This document shows positions 9,111-18,790 of a DNA stretch of 64,000 bases, piece after piece. Positions within the stretch are counted from its first letter, which is position 1. Every line of letters starts with the position of its first letter. The DNA comes from Halohasta salina (GTDB taxonomy: Archaea > Halobacteriota > Halobacteria > Halobacteriales > Haloferacaceae). The stretch lies in contig NZ_JAMZIE010000004.1 in NCBI RefSeq assembly GCF_024178165.1, forward strand, positions 186,001 to 250,000, in the 5' to 3' direction. The position numbers were made by a program, and so were the translations under genes. The notes under the pieces were generated by a model. That model worked only from the letters and a program-made list of their open reading frames with translations, had not been told where the DNA came from and searched no databases.

Positions 9111-10853
9111 ATGAGTAACAAGCCACACGTTGTCGTCATCGGGGGCGGTTCCACGGGGTGCGGGATCGCACGCGACCTCTCTATGCGCGGGGTCGACGTC
9201 ACGCTCGTCGAGCAGGGGAACCTGACCCACGGGACGACAGGACGAATGCACGGACTGCTCCACAGCGGCGGCCGGTACGCCGTTGCGGACCAGATTGCTG
9301 CCGAAGAGTGTATCGACGAAAACCGAATTCTACGGGATATCGCCAGCCACTGTGTCGAGATGACCGGTGGGCTGTTCGTCAAGCGACCCGAGGACACCGA
9401 GGAGTACTTCCAGAAGAAACTGGAGGGCTGCAAGGAGTGCAACATTCCCGCCGAGGTGTTGTCGGCCGAAGAGGCCCGCGAGATCGAGCCGTACCTCGCC
9501 AAGGATATCGACAAGGCGATCAAAGTGCCCGACGGCGCGATCGACCCCTTCCGGCTCTGTGTCGCCAACGCCGCCAGCGCCGAGGAACACGGCGCGCGCA
9601 TCGAGACGCACGCACCGGTCGTCGACCTCCTCACGGAGGACGGCGAGGTCGTCGGCGTCGAGGTCGAACACGAGACGGGGCCCGGCAAGCGCGTCCACCG
9701 CGAGCCGGGCACGCGCGAGAAGATTCGCGCCGACTACGTGGTCAACGCGACCGGCGCGTGGGCCGGACAGATCGGCGAGATGGCCGGCCTCGAACAGGAA
9801 ATCGAGGTCCGACCCGGTAAAGGCGTCATGACGATCATGAACACCCGACAGGTCGACACCGTCATCAACCGGTGTAAGCCGAAGGGTGACGCCGACATCG
9901 TCGTCCCACACGAGACGACGGCGATTCTGGGGACGACCGATATCGAGGTCGACGATCCCGAGGACTACCCCGAAGAGCAGTGGGAAGTCGACCTGATGAT
10001 CGACACCCTCTCGGAGCTGGTGCCGATCCTCAAGGAAGCCCGAACGATTCGCTCCTTCTGGGGTGTCCGGCCGCTGTACGAGCCGCCGGAGACCGGCACC
10101 AGCGACTCGACGGACATCACCCGCCGGTACTTCCTGCTCGACCACGAGGAACGGGACAACGTCAAGGGGATGACGTCCATCGTCGGCGGGAAGTTCACGA
10201 CCTACCGACTGATGGCCGAGGAGATCTCCGACCACGTCTGCGAGAAGTTCGACATCGACGCCGAGTGTCGCACCGCGGACGTGCCGCTGCCCGGCAGCGA
10301 TGACTTCTCGGTGCTCGACGACTACATGGACGAGTACGGGATCCGCTCGCCGATCGGTCGACGGAGCACCCAGCGGCTCGGCTCCCGCACCGACGAAGTA
10401 CTGGACTACGACGGCCCGAACCCGACGGTCTGTGAGTGTGAAGCCGTCACGCGTGCGGAGATCCAAGACAGCATCGAGAGCGCCGGCTCGGACCTCAACG
10501 CGACGCGGATCCGGACCCGCGCCTCGATGGGTAACTGTCAGGGGGCGTTCTGTACCCACCGGATGGCCGCCGAACTGTACGACGAGTACGACGCCGACAT
10601 CGCCTACGACGCCTGGGACGAACTGTATCAGGAACGCTGGAAGGGCGAGCGCCACGCGATGTGGGGCACCCAACTCTCGCAGGCGGCACTGAAGTACTCG
10701 CTGCACGCGACGACGATGAACCGCGACAAGGACGCCGCGACCACCGACAGCGTGGTCGACTTTTCGGCCTTCGACAGCGGGGCGACCGCCGGTGGCGCCG
10801 GCGGCACCGCCAGCACGGCCGCCACCGACGGCGGGCGAACGGGGGATGACTGA
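9111..10853 (+). CDS. glpA: anaerobic-type glycerol-3-phosphate dehydrogenase subunit A
   Basis: FAD-dependent catalytic subunit that oxidises sn-glycerol-3-phosphate to dihydroxyacetone phosphate, passing electrons to the GlpB/GlpC membrane-associated partners and then to quinone. Seen: the N-terminal FAD-binding GGGSTGCG, the DAO fold with [28 protein letters not shown] near 350, and a C-terminal BFD-like [2Fe-2S] domain with VCECEAVT and MGNCQGAFC. The last 40 residues are a Gly/Ala/Thr low-complexity tail. First gene of glpABC, with only 2 bp before glpB. The start at 9111 is preferred to the GTG at 9090 because of TATA spacing. This is the haloarchaeal route for glycerol from Dunaliella-type algae. 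Confidence 0.95.
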   Translation: MSNKPHVVVIGGGSTGCGIARDLSMRGVDVTLVEQGNLTHGTTGRMHGLLHSGGRYAVADQIAAEECIDENRILRDIASHCVEMTGGLFVKRPEDTEEYFQKKLEGCKECNIPAEVLSAEEAREIEPYLAKDIDKAIKVPDGAIDPFRLCVANAASAEEHGARIETHAPVVDLLTEDGEVVGVEVEHETGPGKRVHREPGTREKIRADYVVNATGAWAGQIGEMAGLEQEIEVRPGKGVMTIMNTRQVDTVINRCKPKGDADIVVPHETTAILGTTDIEVDDPEDYPEEQWEVDLMIDTLSELVPILKEARTIRSFWGVRPLYEPPETGTSDSTDITRRYFLLDHEERDNVKGMTSIVGGKFTTYRLMAEEISDHVCEKFDIDAECRTADVPLPGSDDFSVLDDYMDEYGIRSPIGRRSTQRLGSRTDEVLDYDGPNPTVCECEAVTRAEIQDSIESAGSDLNATRIRTRASMGNCQGAFCTHRMAAELYDEYDADIAYDAWDELYQERWKGERHAMWGTQLSQAALKYSLHATTMNRDKDAATTDSVVDFSAFDSGATAGGAGGTASTAATDGGRTGDD

Positions 10854-10855
10854 CC

Positions 10856-12154
10856 GTGGCGATCCGTGAGGACGTGATCGTGATCGGCGGCGGCCTGGCC
10901 GGCTCGGTCGCGGCCATCGAGGCCGCAGAGACCGGCGCGTCGGTCCGACTGGTGACCTACAAGAAGTCGACGCTCCGCCATGCCAGCGGGCTGATCGACG
11001 TACTGGGGTATGCCGACGGCGACGATCCGGTGGTCGACCCCTTCGCCGAGCTCGACGACCTGCCGGCCGACCACCCGTACGCAATCGCCGGCGAGGCGGC
11101 GGTCCGCGACGGATTGGCTCGCTTCGACGAGATCACCGGCGAGACCTATCAGGGCAGCCATACCGACACCAACGCCCTGATCCCGACGTTCAGCGGCGCG
11201 GTCAAGCCGACCGCCCGGTATCCCGCCGCGGCCGCCGCCGGGATCGCCAGCGACGACCGGCCGATGCTCGTGGTCGGCTTCGAGGAGATGACCGAGTACA
11301 ACGGCGAGATGCTCGCGGCCCACTTGGAGGCCGCAGGCGTCCCCTTCGACGTCGAGGGCGTCGAGTGTAACTTCCCCGGCGAGTACGTCAACGACTCCCG
11401 GGTGACCCGGTTCGCCAAACGGCTCGACATCGACGAGACCGTCGACTACGAGGGGCGATCGATGGGCGCACGCGAGGCGCTGGCCGCCGAAGTCGAACCC
11501 CACGTCGGCGACGCCGAACGCGTCGGCTTCCCGGCGTTCCTCGGCGACGACCACGCCGAGGCGGTCCGGACCGACCTCGAACGCCACCTCGGCGTCGACG
11601 TCTTCGAGATCCCGATGGGGCCGCCGAGCTACCCCGGCATGCGGCTCGAAGACACGCTCAAAGACGCGGTCGACGAGGCGGGCGTCCGCATCTCGGCCGG
11701 CAACCCCGTCGTCGGCTTCGAGGCCGACGGCGGCGAGATCCAGTCGGTCACCGTCGACAGCAAGGGCCGCGAGGTACCGTACCACGCCGACGAGTACGTG
11801 TTGGCGACCGGCGGCCTCGTTGGCAAGGGGATCGACTCCTCCCGTGAGGACGGCGTCGAAGAGCCCATCTTCGACTGCCACATCCCCCATCCGGAGGACC
11901 GCTACGAGTGGTTCGACGAGGAGGCCTTCGGCGATCAGCCGTTCGCCCACTTCGGAGTCGTCGTCGACGAGACGATGCGGCCGCTCGACGCGACCGACGC
12001 CCCCGAGTTCGACAACCTCCGGGCGGCGGGCGCGGTGGTCGGCGGCGCGGATACGGTCGCCGAGAAGTCCCAGAGCGGCGTCTCGCTGGCGACAGCGGTC
12101 GTCGCTGGGGAGCAGGCCGGCAAACAGGCAGCGAAACACGAGGTGAGCCAATGA
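10856..12154 (+). CDS. glpB: glycerol-3-phosphate dehydrogenase subunit B
   Basis: Second flavoprotein subunit of the GlpABC complex, thought to link GlpA with the iron-sulfur subunit. It has 432 residues, starts with GTG, and opens with the FAD-binding motif VIGGGLAGSVAAIEAA. Later motifs seen are YVLATGGLVGKG and FGVVVDE near the C-terminus, followed by the final FAD contact region around GAVVGGADTVAEKSQSGVSL. The stop overlaps the glpC start as ATGA, so translation is coupled. No damage is visible. Confidence 0.93.
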   Translation: MAIREDVIVIGGGLAGSVAAIEAAETGASVRLVTYKKSTLRHASGLIDVLGYADGDDPVVDPFAELDDLPADHPYAIAGEAAVRDGLARFDEITGETYQGSHTDTNALIPTFSGAVKPTARYPAAAAAGIASDDRPMLVVGFEEMTEYNGEMLAAHLEAAGVPFDVEGVECNFPGEYVNDSRVTRFAKRLDIDETVDYEGRSMGAREALAAEVEPHVGDAERVGFPAFLGDDHAEAVRTDLERHLGVDVFEIPMGPPSYPGMRLEDTLKDAVDEAGVRISAGNPVVGFEADGGEIQSVTVDSKGREVPYHADEYVLATGGLVGKGIDSSREDGVEEPIFDCHIPHPEDRYEWFDEEAFGDQPFAHFGVVVDETMRPLDATDAPEFDNLRAAGAVVGGADTVAEKSQSGVSLATAVVAGEQAGKQAAKHEVSQ

Positions 12155-13455
12155 GCGACGCACAACAACCCAGCGATTTCGATTCGACAACGGTAGATGA
12201 GTTCGAGCCGGTCGACGTCTTCCCCTCCAGCGAGGATATGGACCTCCGGCCGGGTGCCGACAACTGTTATAAATGCACGAGCTGTGACACGTCCTGCCCG
12301 GTCGCGGAGGTCGACGAGGAGTTCCCCGGGCCGAAGTTCCAGGGTCCCGAACAGTGGCGGCTGAAACGTCACGAGGACGTCGACATCGACGACTCGATCC
12401 TCTCGTGTTCGAACTGTATGCGGTGTGACGACGCCTGTCCGTCGTCGGTGCCGCTCAGCCAGATGCACAACACCGCCCGCGGGGAGTACGTCGAAGAACA
12501 CATGGACAAGCTCTCCCGGGAGTACATCCGCAACCGCATGCTGGCCAACTACCGGACGCTGGCCTCCATCGGCAGCAAGATCCCGCGAATCTCGAACTTC
12601 TTCATGGGGCTGGGCATCACCAGCACCATCGGCGCGAAGATCATGGGACTGCCGACCGAGCGGGATATGCCCGAGTTCGCCACCGAGACCTTCCGGCAGT
12701 GGTTCAAGAAGCGCGGCGGCTCGAAGGTCAGCAACCCCGACAAGCAGGTCGCCTACTTCCACGGCTGTTACTCCAACTACAACACCCCAGAGGTCGGCAA
12801 GGCGATGGTCCGGGTCTTCGAGGAGTTCGGCTACGAAGTGCTGGTCCCGAAACAGCAGTGTTCGGGGACCCCGATGTTCGCAAACGGGATGCTGAAGGAC
12901 GCCCGCCGTGAGGCGGAAGTCAACGTCCGCGAACTCGGTAAGGCGATCGACAACGGAGCGGACGTGATCGCTTCCTGTACCTCCTGTTCGATGGCGCTCC
13001 GTCAGGAGTACCCCGAACTGTTCGACATCGACGGCGTCGAGGAGCTGTCGGAACACACCTACGAGGCCATGGAGTTCCTCCGCATCCACGAGGACGTTCA
13101 GGGTGCGATCCGGGAGTCGGAGGTCGACCCACAGGCCTTCGCCTACCACGCGCCGTGTCACGCACGGAATCAGGGACTGGATCGACAGGCCGTCGAACTG
13201 TTCCGCGAACTCGACGGCGCACATATCGAGGACGTCGGCGAGTCCTGCTCGGGCATCTCCGGGACCTACGGCTGGAAGTCCGAGAAGTACGAGACCTCGA
13301 TGAAGATCGGTGCCGAGATGTTCGACCACATGGAACACGCCGAGGGCGACGTCGGCATGACCGAGTGTCCCACCTGTGCGATGCAGATGAACCATGGGAC
13401 GGGCTACGAGATCCGCCACCCCCTCGAACTGCTCGAAGAAGCTCTCGTCAACTAG
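12151..13455 (+). CDS. glpC: glycerol-3-phosphate dehydrogenase iron-sulfur subunit C
   Basis: Iron-sulfur subunit that passes electrons from GlpA/B to the quinone pool at the membrane. It has 434 residues from the ATG at 12151. Two [4Fe-4S] clusters are visible, CYKCTSCDTSCPV near residue 40 and CSNCMRCDDACP near 88. Two cysteine-rich CCG-type domains follow, one with YFHGCYSNYNTPEVG and QCSGTPM, the other with HAPCHARNQG and ESCSGISGTYG. The C-terminus carries ECPTCAMQM. An upstream in-frame extension exists, but the ATGA overlap with glpB and family length decide the start. Last gene of the operon; no obvious terminator follows. Confidence 0.94.
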   Translation: MSDAQQPSDFDSTTVDEFEPVDVFPSSEDMDLRPGADNCYKCTSCDTSCPVAEVDEEFPGPKFQGPEQWRLKRHEDVDIDDSILSCSNCMRCDDACPSSVPLSQMHNTARGEYVEEHMDKLSREYIRNRMLANYRTLASIGSKIPRISNFFMGLGITSTIGAKIMGLPTERDMPEFATETFRQWFKKRGGSKVSNPDKQVAYFHGCYSNYNTPEVGKAMVRVFEEFGYEVLVPKQQCSGTPMFANGMLKDARREAEVNVRELGKAIDNGADVIASCTSCSMALRQEYPELFDIDGVEELSEHTYEAMEFLRIHEDVQGAIRESEVDPQAFAYHAPCHARNQGLDRQAVELFRELDGAHIEDVGESCSGISGTYGWKSEKYETSMKIGAEMFDHMEHAEGDVGMTECPTCAMQMNHGTGYEIRHPLELLEEALVN

Positions 13456-13693
13456 TCCTCCACACCGTCGGTTCCCGCGTTCGACTGCGCGAGAGCAACA
13501 GCGCGGGTCGTGACCGTCGACGAACACGTCCTGCCGTAGCCGACAGTCCGTCGTCATTGACCATCCGTCTGCAGAGACACTCACATCCGACTGGTGAGTA
13601 TGGAGTACGTAACGAACCGAAGGGAACTGTTACTATCGGTAACGCTACCTATCTGGTAGGAAGGACTATTTTCAGAACAGTCCGGGTTCGGGC
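13456..13693. other. intergenic region between glpC and the beta-helix gene
   Basis: No gene is recognisable. The distal part has a TATA-like ACTATTTTC at 13665-13673, about 27 nt before the next ATG, so the downstream gene probably has its own promoter. Confidence 0.4.
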
Positions 13694-14821
13694 ATGGGCA
13701 GCCACCGCGGGACGACTGGGCGATCAGTAGGGAGCAGACGGGCATTCCTCGCACGCACGACACGCGTAGTCGGGGGTACCGTCGCGGCCACGGCCATTGC
13801 GGGCGTCGCCGGAGCCACGGCCGACGGCACCGTCGACCTCGGCGCGCAGGGACTGACTACCGGCGCGGTAGTCGATCCCTACCTCGAAGAGTGGTTCGTC
13901 GACGGCGCGAGGGTCTCGATCCCGGCGGGGAGCTACGCGTGGCACGGCGGCGGGTTCGAGGGGGCGACCGAAAACGCGGCCGTCGTCGGAGACGGCGACG
14001 TGCGCCTCGACCTGACGGGCGATGCGTTCCGCAACAACGTTCGGGCGGAGTCGGGGACGATCGAACTCCGCAACCTTACCGTCGGTGGCAGGCCGAGCGA
14101 CAAATCGCATTTCCGGCTGGAGACCGCGGCGGATGCGGAGATCGTCGCCGACAACGTGGACTTCCCCGACGGCGCGGCCGACGGAACCAAGTGTCGGCCG
14201 TTTTACGTGCCACGCGACCACGGGGGGACGGTCGACATCCGCAACTGCTATTTTTGGGGGTTTTCCGACAACGGGATCTATGCCTCCTCGCCGGGGTACG
14301 ACGACGGGGCGGGCGGCCGCGTCATCGTCGAAAACTGCGTATCGCACAACAACAACATCGCGGGCATCCGGATCGGCTCCGACGACAGCGTGGTGCGGAA
14401 CTGCCTCGTCGTCAACGACGGGCCCGCACCCGAAAGTCGGCGCGGACAACTGAACATGCGGGGGATCCGGGTCCGGAATCCCGGCGAGAACATCCGGATC
14501 GAGGACTGTGAGATTCGGGTGACCTATCCGGAAGCGAGTTCGGCGATCGAACTCCACGAAGGGGCCGACGGCGGCAGCGGCGTCATCAGAAACGTCACCA
14601 TCTACAACGACGCCTCGTCGGAGGCAATCGAGGAGGAAGCCGACGTCGCCGACGGCTGGGAGGCGACGGGCGTCGAGATCACCGGAGCGGGAGATCTGAG
14701 CTACCCCGACGCCTTCGAGTCGGTCTGTACCGGCCCTGGCTGTGCCGAACAGCCGGCGGCCAGAGACGGACGGATCAGAGAGATCCTGTCGGCCGACGTC
14801 GACCCGGAACTCCGGGTTTAA
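13694..14821 (+). CDS. Tat-exported parallel beta-helix protein
   Basis: A 375-residue predicted extracellular protein of the right-handed parallel beta-helix (pectate-lyase-like) type. Seen: a twin-arginine signal, SRRAFLART with a following hydrophobic stretch (VVGGTVAATAIAGVAGA), then repeated short strands with recurrent ENC, RNC and IRIED steps typical of beta-helix coils, e.g. IRNCYFWGFSDNGIY and VRNCLVVND. Substrate is unknown; relatives bind or cleave polysaccharides or have no activity. It lies between glpC and a second glpA-like gene and has its own TATA element. No catalytic triad can be assigned from sequence alone. Confidence 0.75.
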   Translation: MGSHRGTTGRSVGSRRAFLARTTRVVGGTVAATAIAGVAGATADGTVDLGAQGLTTGAVVDPYLEEWFVDGARVSIPAGSYAWHGGGFEGATENAAVVGDGDVRLDLTGDAFRNNVRAESGTIELRNLTVGGRPSDKSHFRLETAADAEIVADNVDFPDGAADGTKCRPFYVPRDHGGTVDIRNCYFWGFSDNGIYASSPGYDDGAGGRVIVENCVSHNNNIAGIRIGSDDSVVRNCLVVNDGPAPESRRGQLNMRGIRVRNPGENIRIEDCEIRVTYPEASSAIELHEGADGGSGVIRNVTIYNDASSEAIEEEADVADGWEATGVEITGAGDLSYPDAFESVCTGPGCAEQPAARDGRIREILSADVDPELRV

Positions 14822-14949
14822 TCCCGAGGATTCACTGGAAAAAGAATTGGGCTTATCAGTACGCGGTCCGTATCTATGCGTAACTCTCTGGCCGTCAAGA
14901 CGACCCCCGACGGAGCCGACAGTACGTCGTCCGGCCAGAGTGGTATACT

Positions 14950-16218
14950 ATGACACACCAGACAACCGTACTCGTCATCGGCGGTGGCGGAACCGGCGTC
15001 GGAACTGCACGCGATCTGGCCGCCCGCGGCGTCGACGTCACGCTGGTCGAACGCGATGGACTGGGGGGTGGCACCACGGGGCGATCACACGGGCTGCTCC
15101 ACAGTGGGGCGCGGTACGCCGAGTCGGACCCCGAGGGCGCGGCCGAATGTATCGAGGAAAACCGGATCATCCGCGAGATCGCCGGCGAGGCGATCGGCGA
15201 CACCGGTGGGATCTTCGTCCAGTTGAGCGAGGACGATCCCGAGTACTTCGAGGCGAAACTCGAAGGCTGTGAGGAACACGGGATCCCGGCGGAGGTCATC
15301 GATGGTGACGAGGCTCGCGACCGCGTCCCGGAACTCTCCGAGGACGTCGAGCGGGCGATGGTCGTCCCCGACGGCGTGATCTACCCCTCGCGGCTGGTAG
15401 CGGCCAACGCCGCCAGCGCCGAGGAACACGGCGCGACGGTACTGACACACGCCCCTGTCGAGGCGATCACCGTCAGCGACGGGGCGATCACCAGCGTCGA
15501 GGTCGGCGGCGAGGCAAACGAGACGATCGAGCCGGAGTACGTCGTCAACGCGACGGGCGCGTGGGCCGGCGAGTGTGCGGCGATGGCCGGCATCGACGTC
15601 GAAATGCAGCCCACCAAGGGCGTGATGGTCGGCGTCGACTACGAGGGATTGGGCCCCGTGCTCAACCGGTGTCGGGTCCCCGACGACGGCGACATCATCA
15701 TCCCACACGAGAGTCAGGTCGTCCTCGGGACGACGAGCGTCGCGGTCGACGACCCCGACGACTACGAGGAAGAACAGTGGGAGATCGAGAAGATGTTCGA
15801 GGAGTGTGCCGCGATGTTGCCCGAACTCGACGGCCGTGAGGTCGCCCGTACCTACTGGGGCGTCCGGCCGCTGTACGCGCCCGACGAGGCGGGCCGCGGG
15901 AGCAAAGATTCAGGCAAAGGGGACGAACGCGGCATCTCGCGAGGGTTCTTCCTGCTGGACCACGAGCAAGACGGTGTCGAGAACTTCGCCAGCGTCGTCG
16001 GCGGCAAGCTGACGACCTACCGCATGATGGCCGAGGCCGTCGCCGACCACGTCGACGAGGTGCTGGGTGTCGGCGGCGAGTCGATCACCGCCGACGAGCA
16101 GTTGCCGGGAGCCAACGATCCCGACCGGCTCGACCAGTTCGTCGCCAAGTACAGCGCCCGTCAGCCGGCCGATATCGACGTCGTCGCCGACACCGGCGGC
16201 CAGGTAGCCGACGACTAA
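14950..16218 (+). CDS. second GlpA-like FAD-dependent glycerol-3-phosphate dehydrogenase, short form
   Basis: Paralogue of GlpA with 422 residues. It shares the N-terminal IGGGGTGVGTARDLAARG, the TTGRSHGLLHSGARYA segment, [16 protein letters not shown] and VVGGKLTTYRMMAEAVA. It ends soon after the last motif and lacks the C-terminal [2Fe-2S] BFD-like domain of the glpABC subunit. It may work alone with quinone or another acceptor, or act on a different hydroxyacid; neither is shown by sequence. No GlpB or GlpC partner follows; the next gene is a glycerate kinase. A near-copy of its last codons follows the stop (see repeat). Confidence 0.85.
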   Translation: MTHQTTVLVIGGGGTGVGTARDLAARGVDVTLVERDGLGGGTTGRSHGLLHSGARYAESDPEGAAECIEENRIIREIAGEAIGDTGGIFVQLSEDDPEYFEAKLEGCEEHGIPAEVIDGDEARDRVPELSEDVERAMVVPDGVIYPSRLVAANAASAEEHGATVLTHAPVEAITVSDGAITSVEVGGEANETIEPEYVVNATGAWAGECAAMAGIDVEMQPTKGVMVGVDYEGLGPVLNRCRVPDDGDIIIPHESQVVLGTTSVAVDDPDDYEEEQWEIEKMFEECAAMLPELDGREVARTYWGVRPLYAPDEAGRGSKDSGKGDERGISRGFFLLDHEQDGVENFASVVGGKLTTYRMMAEAVADHVDEVLGVGGESITADEQLPGANDPDRLDQFVAKYSARQPADIDVVADTGGQVADD

Positions 16219-16260
16219 CCGGCCGTCGCCGACACCGGCCGACAGGAAACCGACGACGAC
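16183..16260 (+). repeat. imperfect direct repeat spanning the stop of the second glpA-like gene
   Basis: The last codons (GTCGTCGCCGACACCGGC..., ending GACGAC TAA) are followed after 3 nt by a near copy (GCCGTCGCCGACACCGGC..., ending GACGACGAC). The unit is about 36 bp. It looks like a small duplication at the 3' end of the gene that left the stop in the first copy. Consequence unknown. Confidence 0.5.
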
Positions 16261-16322
16261 CCGCCGTCGACCCGCGCCGATCCGGAACCCACTATTTTGT
16301 AGCCGGCTACGGAACGACCGCT

Positions 16323-17654
16323 ATGATCGACCAGCGCGAGGAACTCGAACGGTCGGCGGCACACAGGGTGGCCCTCGATGCGCTCACCGCGGGCATCGCG
16401 GCCGCCGATCCCGCCCGGCTGACGCGGGAGCGCGTCTCCGTCTCGGGGTCGAGACTCTCCGTCGGCGAATCGGCCGTTTCGCTCGACGACTACGAGACCC
16501 TCCGCGTCCTCGGCGGCGGGAAGGCTGCCGGCGTCGTCGCCGCCGAGTTGGAGGCGATCCTCGACGACCGACTCGACGGCGGGGTCGTCGTCACGAACGA
16601 ACCGGTCGACGCCGAACGGGTCGACCAACTGCCGGGTGACCACCCGGTGCCGGGAGCGTCGAGCCTGAAAAGTAGTCGGCGACTACTGTCGGCCGCGCGG
16701 GATGCGGGCGAAGAGACGCTGGTGCTGGCGGTGATTACCGGGGGCGGCAGCGCGCTGATGGCGGCTCCCGCCGAGGGGCTGTCGCTGGCGGATCTCCAGT
16801 CGACCACCCAGTCGCTGCTCGACAGCGGGGCGACGATCGACGAGATCAACGCCGTCCGCAAACACTGCTCGGCGATCAAGGGCGGGCAGTTGGCCGCGGC
16901 GACAGCGCCCGCCCGCGTCGAGTGTCTCCTCGTCAGCGACGTCGTCGGCAACGATCTCGGCACGATCGCCAGCGGACCGTTCGTCGGCGACGCCTCGACC
17001 TACGACGAGGCGCTGGCTGTCCTCGACCGCTACGACTGCGATGTACCGCAGGCGGTCCGGCGGCGGATCGAAGCGGGCGCAGCCGGCGAGATCGCGGAGA
17101 CACCCGGCCCCGACGATCCGGTCTTCGACCGAGTGTCGACCACGATTCTGGGCGACAACGCCGTCGCCCTCGAAGCGGCCGCCGAGGCGGCCCGCGAGGC
17201 GGGGTTCGAGCCACTGCTCCTCTCCTCGCGGATCCGCGGCGAGGCCCGGGAGGCCGCCAAAACGGGGATGGCGATCGCCGAAGAAATGCGGGCAACCGGC
17301 GAGCCACTCGACCCGCCCGCAGCGGTCGTCTCCGGCGGCGAGACGACCGTGACGGTTCGGGGCGACGGCACCGGCGGACCGAACCAGGAGTTCGCGCTGT
17401 CAGCGGCGCTCGAATGCGACGAGTCGGGGGTCGTGGTCGCTGCGATCGACACCGACGGGATCGACGGCCCGACCGACGCCGCCGGGGCGGTTGTCGACTG
17501 CGGGACCGTCGAAGACGGGGCGGCGGCCGCGGCGTTGGCCAACAACGACGCCTACAGTGTGCTGGAGGCGGCCGACGCGCTCGTTCGTACCGGACCGACG
17601 GGGACGAACGTCAACGACCTGCGGATCGTGGTCGTCCAACCCGACTCCGAGTAG
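16323..17654 (+). CDS. glycerate 2-kinase (MOFRL/DUF4147 family)
   Basis: Cytoplasmic kinase of the GckA/TtuD-like family that makes 2-phosphoglycerate from glycerate. 443 residues. Seen: GGGKAAGVVAAELE near residue 64, NEPVDAERVDQLPGDHPVP, the glycine-rich AVITGGGSALMAAPAEG near 140, NAVRKHCSAIKGGQLA, LLVSDVVGNDLGTIASGP, and the C-terminal MOFRL domain with GPNQEFALSAA, DTDGIDGPTDAAGAV and GPTGTNVNDL. A TATA-like ACTATTTT at 16291-16298 precedes the ATG by 27 nt. Its place beside glycerol-3-phosphate genes fits three-carbon catabolism. The family has been misannotated as hydroxypyruvate reductase. Confidence 0.88.
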   Translation: MIDQREELERSAAHRVALDALTAGIAAADPARLTRERVSVSGSRLSVGESAVSLDDYETLRVLGGGKAAGVVAAELEAILDDRLDGGVVVTNEPVDAERVDQLPGDHPVPGASSLKSSRRLLSAARDAGEETLVLAVITGGGSALMAAPAEGLSLADLQSTTQSLLDSGATIDEINAVRKHCSAIKGGQLAAATAPARVECLLVSDVVGNDLGTIASGPFVGDASTYDEALAVLDRYDCDVPQAVRRRIEAGAAGEIAETPGPDDPVFDRVSTTILGDNAVALEAAAEAAREAGFEPLLLSSRIRGEAREAAKTGMAIAEEMRATGEPLDPPAAVVSGGETTVTVRGDGTGGPNQEFALSAALECDESGVVVAAIDTDGIDGPTDAAGAVVDCGTVEDGAAAAALANNDAYSVLEAADALVRTGPTGTNVNDLRIVVVQPDSE

Positions 17655-17689
17655 ACACCTTAACATACCGAGACCGTTCTCTGTGGAGT

Positions 17690-17875
17690 ATGGTCGATCC
17701 CACGTCCGATATTGGTGAAGATGTGACGGAGGACAACGCACCGGAGTGCGAACAGTGTAGCGACAAGATCATCCAGTCGACGAGCCACCGGGTCGTCACG
17801 GCGATCGATGAGGGCAAAGCAGTCCACTACCATTTCTGTAGCGACGCCTGCCGCGACGAGTGGCAGGCCGCCTGA
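17690..17875 (+). CDS. small zinc-ribbon protein (TRASH/DUF7576-like)
   Basis: A 61-residue acidic protein with a C-x2-C pair (ECEQCSDKI) and a second pair in YHFCSDACRDEW, a treble-clef/TRASH-like zinc site. Such small haloarchaeal zinc proteins are common and mostly of unknown function; metal sensing or protein contact are guesses. A TATA-like element near 17660 precedes the ATG by about 27 nt, so it is likely leaderless and monocistronic. Confidence 0.75.
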   Translation: MVDPTSDIGEDVTEDNAPECEQCSDKIIQSTSHRVVTAIDEGKAVHYHFCSDACRDEWQAA

Positions 17876-17965
17876 TCGGGCAGATCGGTCGACTGCGCCG
17901 CAGCCGCCGCCGGCCAACAGTGCCTTCGGGGAGAGTTTTTATCACCGGCGGCGCTACGTCCGTGT

Positions 17966-18691
17966 ATGATTTCGCTCGAGGATGCAGTCACCGCGCGGCT
18001 CGAATCCCACGGCGCGCGCTTCGAGGTGCTCGTCGACCCGGATGCCGCACTGGCGATCAAACGCGAGGAGTTCGACGGCGAACTGGAGGACGTGATCGCC
18101 GCCGAGGACGTCTTCGAGAACGCCTCCCGCGGGGACCGGCCCGCCGAGACCGACCTCGAAGACGTCTTCGGGACGACCGACCCCATGGCGATCATCCCCG
18201 AGGTCATCCAGCGGGGAGAGATCCAGATCACCGCCGAGCAGCGCCGCGAGATGCAGGAACAGAAGCGGAAACAGCTGATCAACCGGATCGCGCGCAACGC
18301 GGTCAACCCCCAGATGGACGACGCGCCTCACCCGCCCGAGCGCATCGAGCGGGCCCTCGAAGAGGCCGGCTTCCGGATCGACCCGATGGAGCCCGTCGAA
18401 TCCCAAGTCGACGAGGCCCTCGAAGATCTCCGGCCGGTGATCCCGATCCGGTTCGACGAGGTCACCATCGCGGTCCAACTCCCCGCCGAGTACGCCGGCA
18501 GCGCTCAGGCGAAGGTCCGGCAGTACGGCGAGCTCGAACGCGAGGAGTGGCAGGCCGACGGCTCGTGGGTCGGCGTCGTCACCTTCCCCGCGGGGCTCCA
18601 AAACGAGTTCTACGATCTGGTCAACGAGGAGACCAGCGGCGAGGCCGAAACGCGGATCATCAAGGACGAAGACGACATCAAAACACGCTGA
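17966..18691 (+). CDS. sdo1: ribosome maturation protein SBDS homologue
   Basis: Archaeal SBDS/Sdo1, which binds the large subunit and, in eukaryotes, acts with EFL1 to release eIF6. 241 residues with the FYSH domain at the N-terminus ([33 protein letters not shown]), the three-helix middle domain ([18 protein letters not shown]) and a ferredoxin-like C-terminal domain ([15 protein letters not shown]). TATCACC with a T-tract about 27 nt upstream fits a leaderless start. eIF6 itself is encoded at 62.6-63.3 kb in this window. Confidence 0.95.
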   Translation: MISLEDAVTARLESHGARFEVLVDPDAALAIKREEFDGELEDVIAAEDVFENASRGDRPAETDLEDVFGTTDPMAIIPEVIQRGEIQITAEQRREMQEQKRKQLINRIARNAVNPQMDDAPHPPERIERALEEAGFRIDPMEPVESQVDEALEDLRPVIPIRFDEVTIAVQLPAEYAGSAQAKVRQYGELEREEWQADGSWVGVVTFPAGLQNEFYDLVNEETSGEAETRIIKDEDDIKTR

Positions 18692-18790
18692 CCCCGAGGG
18701 ATTCTTCACCGTGGCGCGCCAACCCGACCCATGGATGTGGTTCACGCTGACCATCAGTAGCTGCCGGCCGGCCCACCGGCTGGAGGTGCC

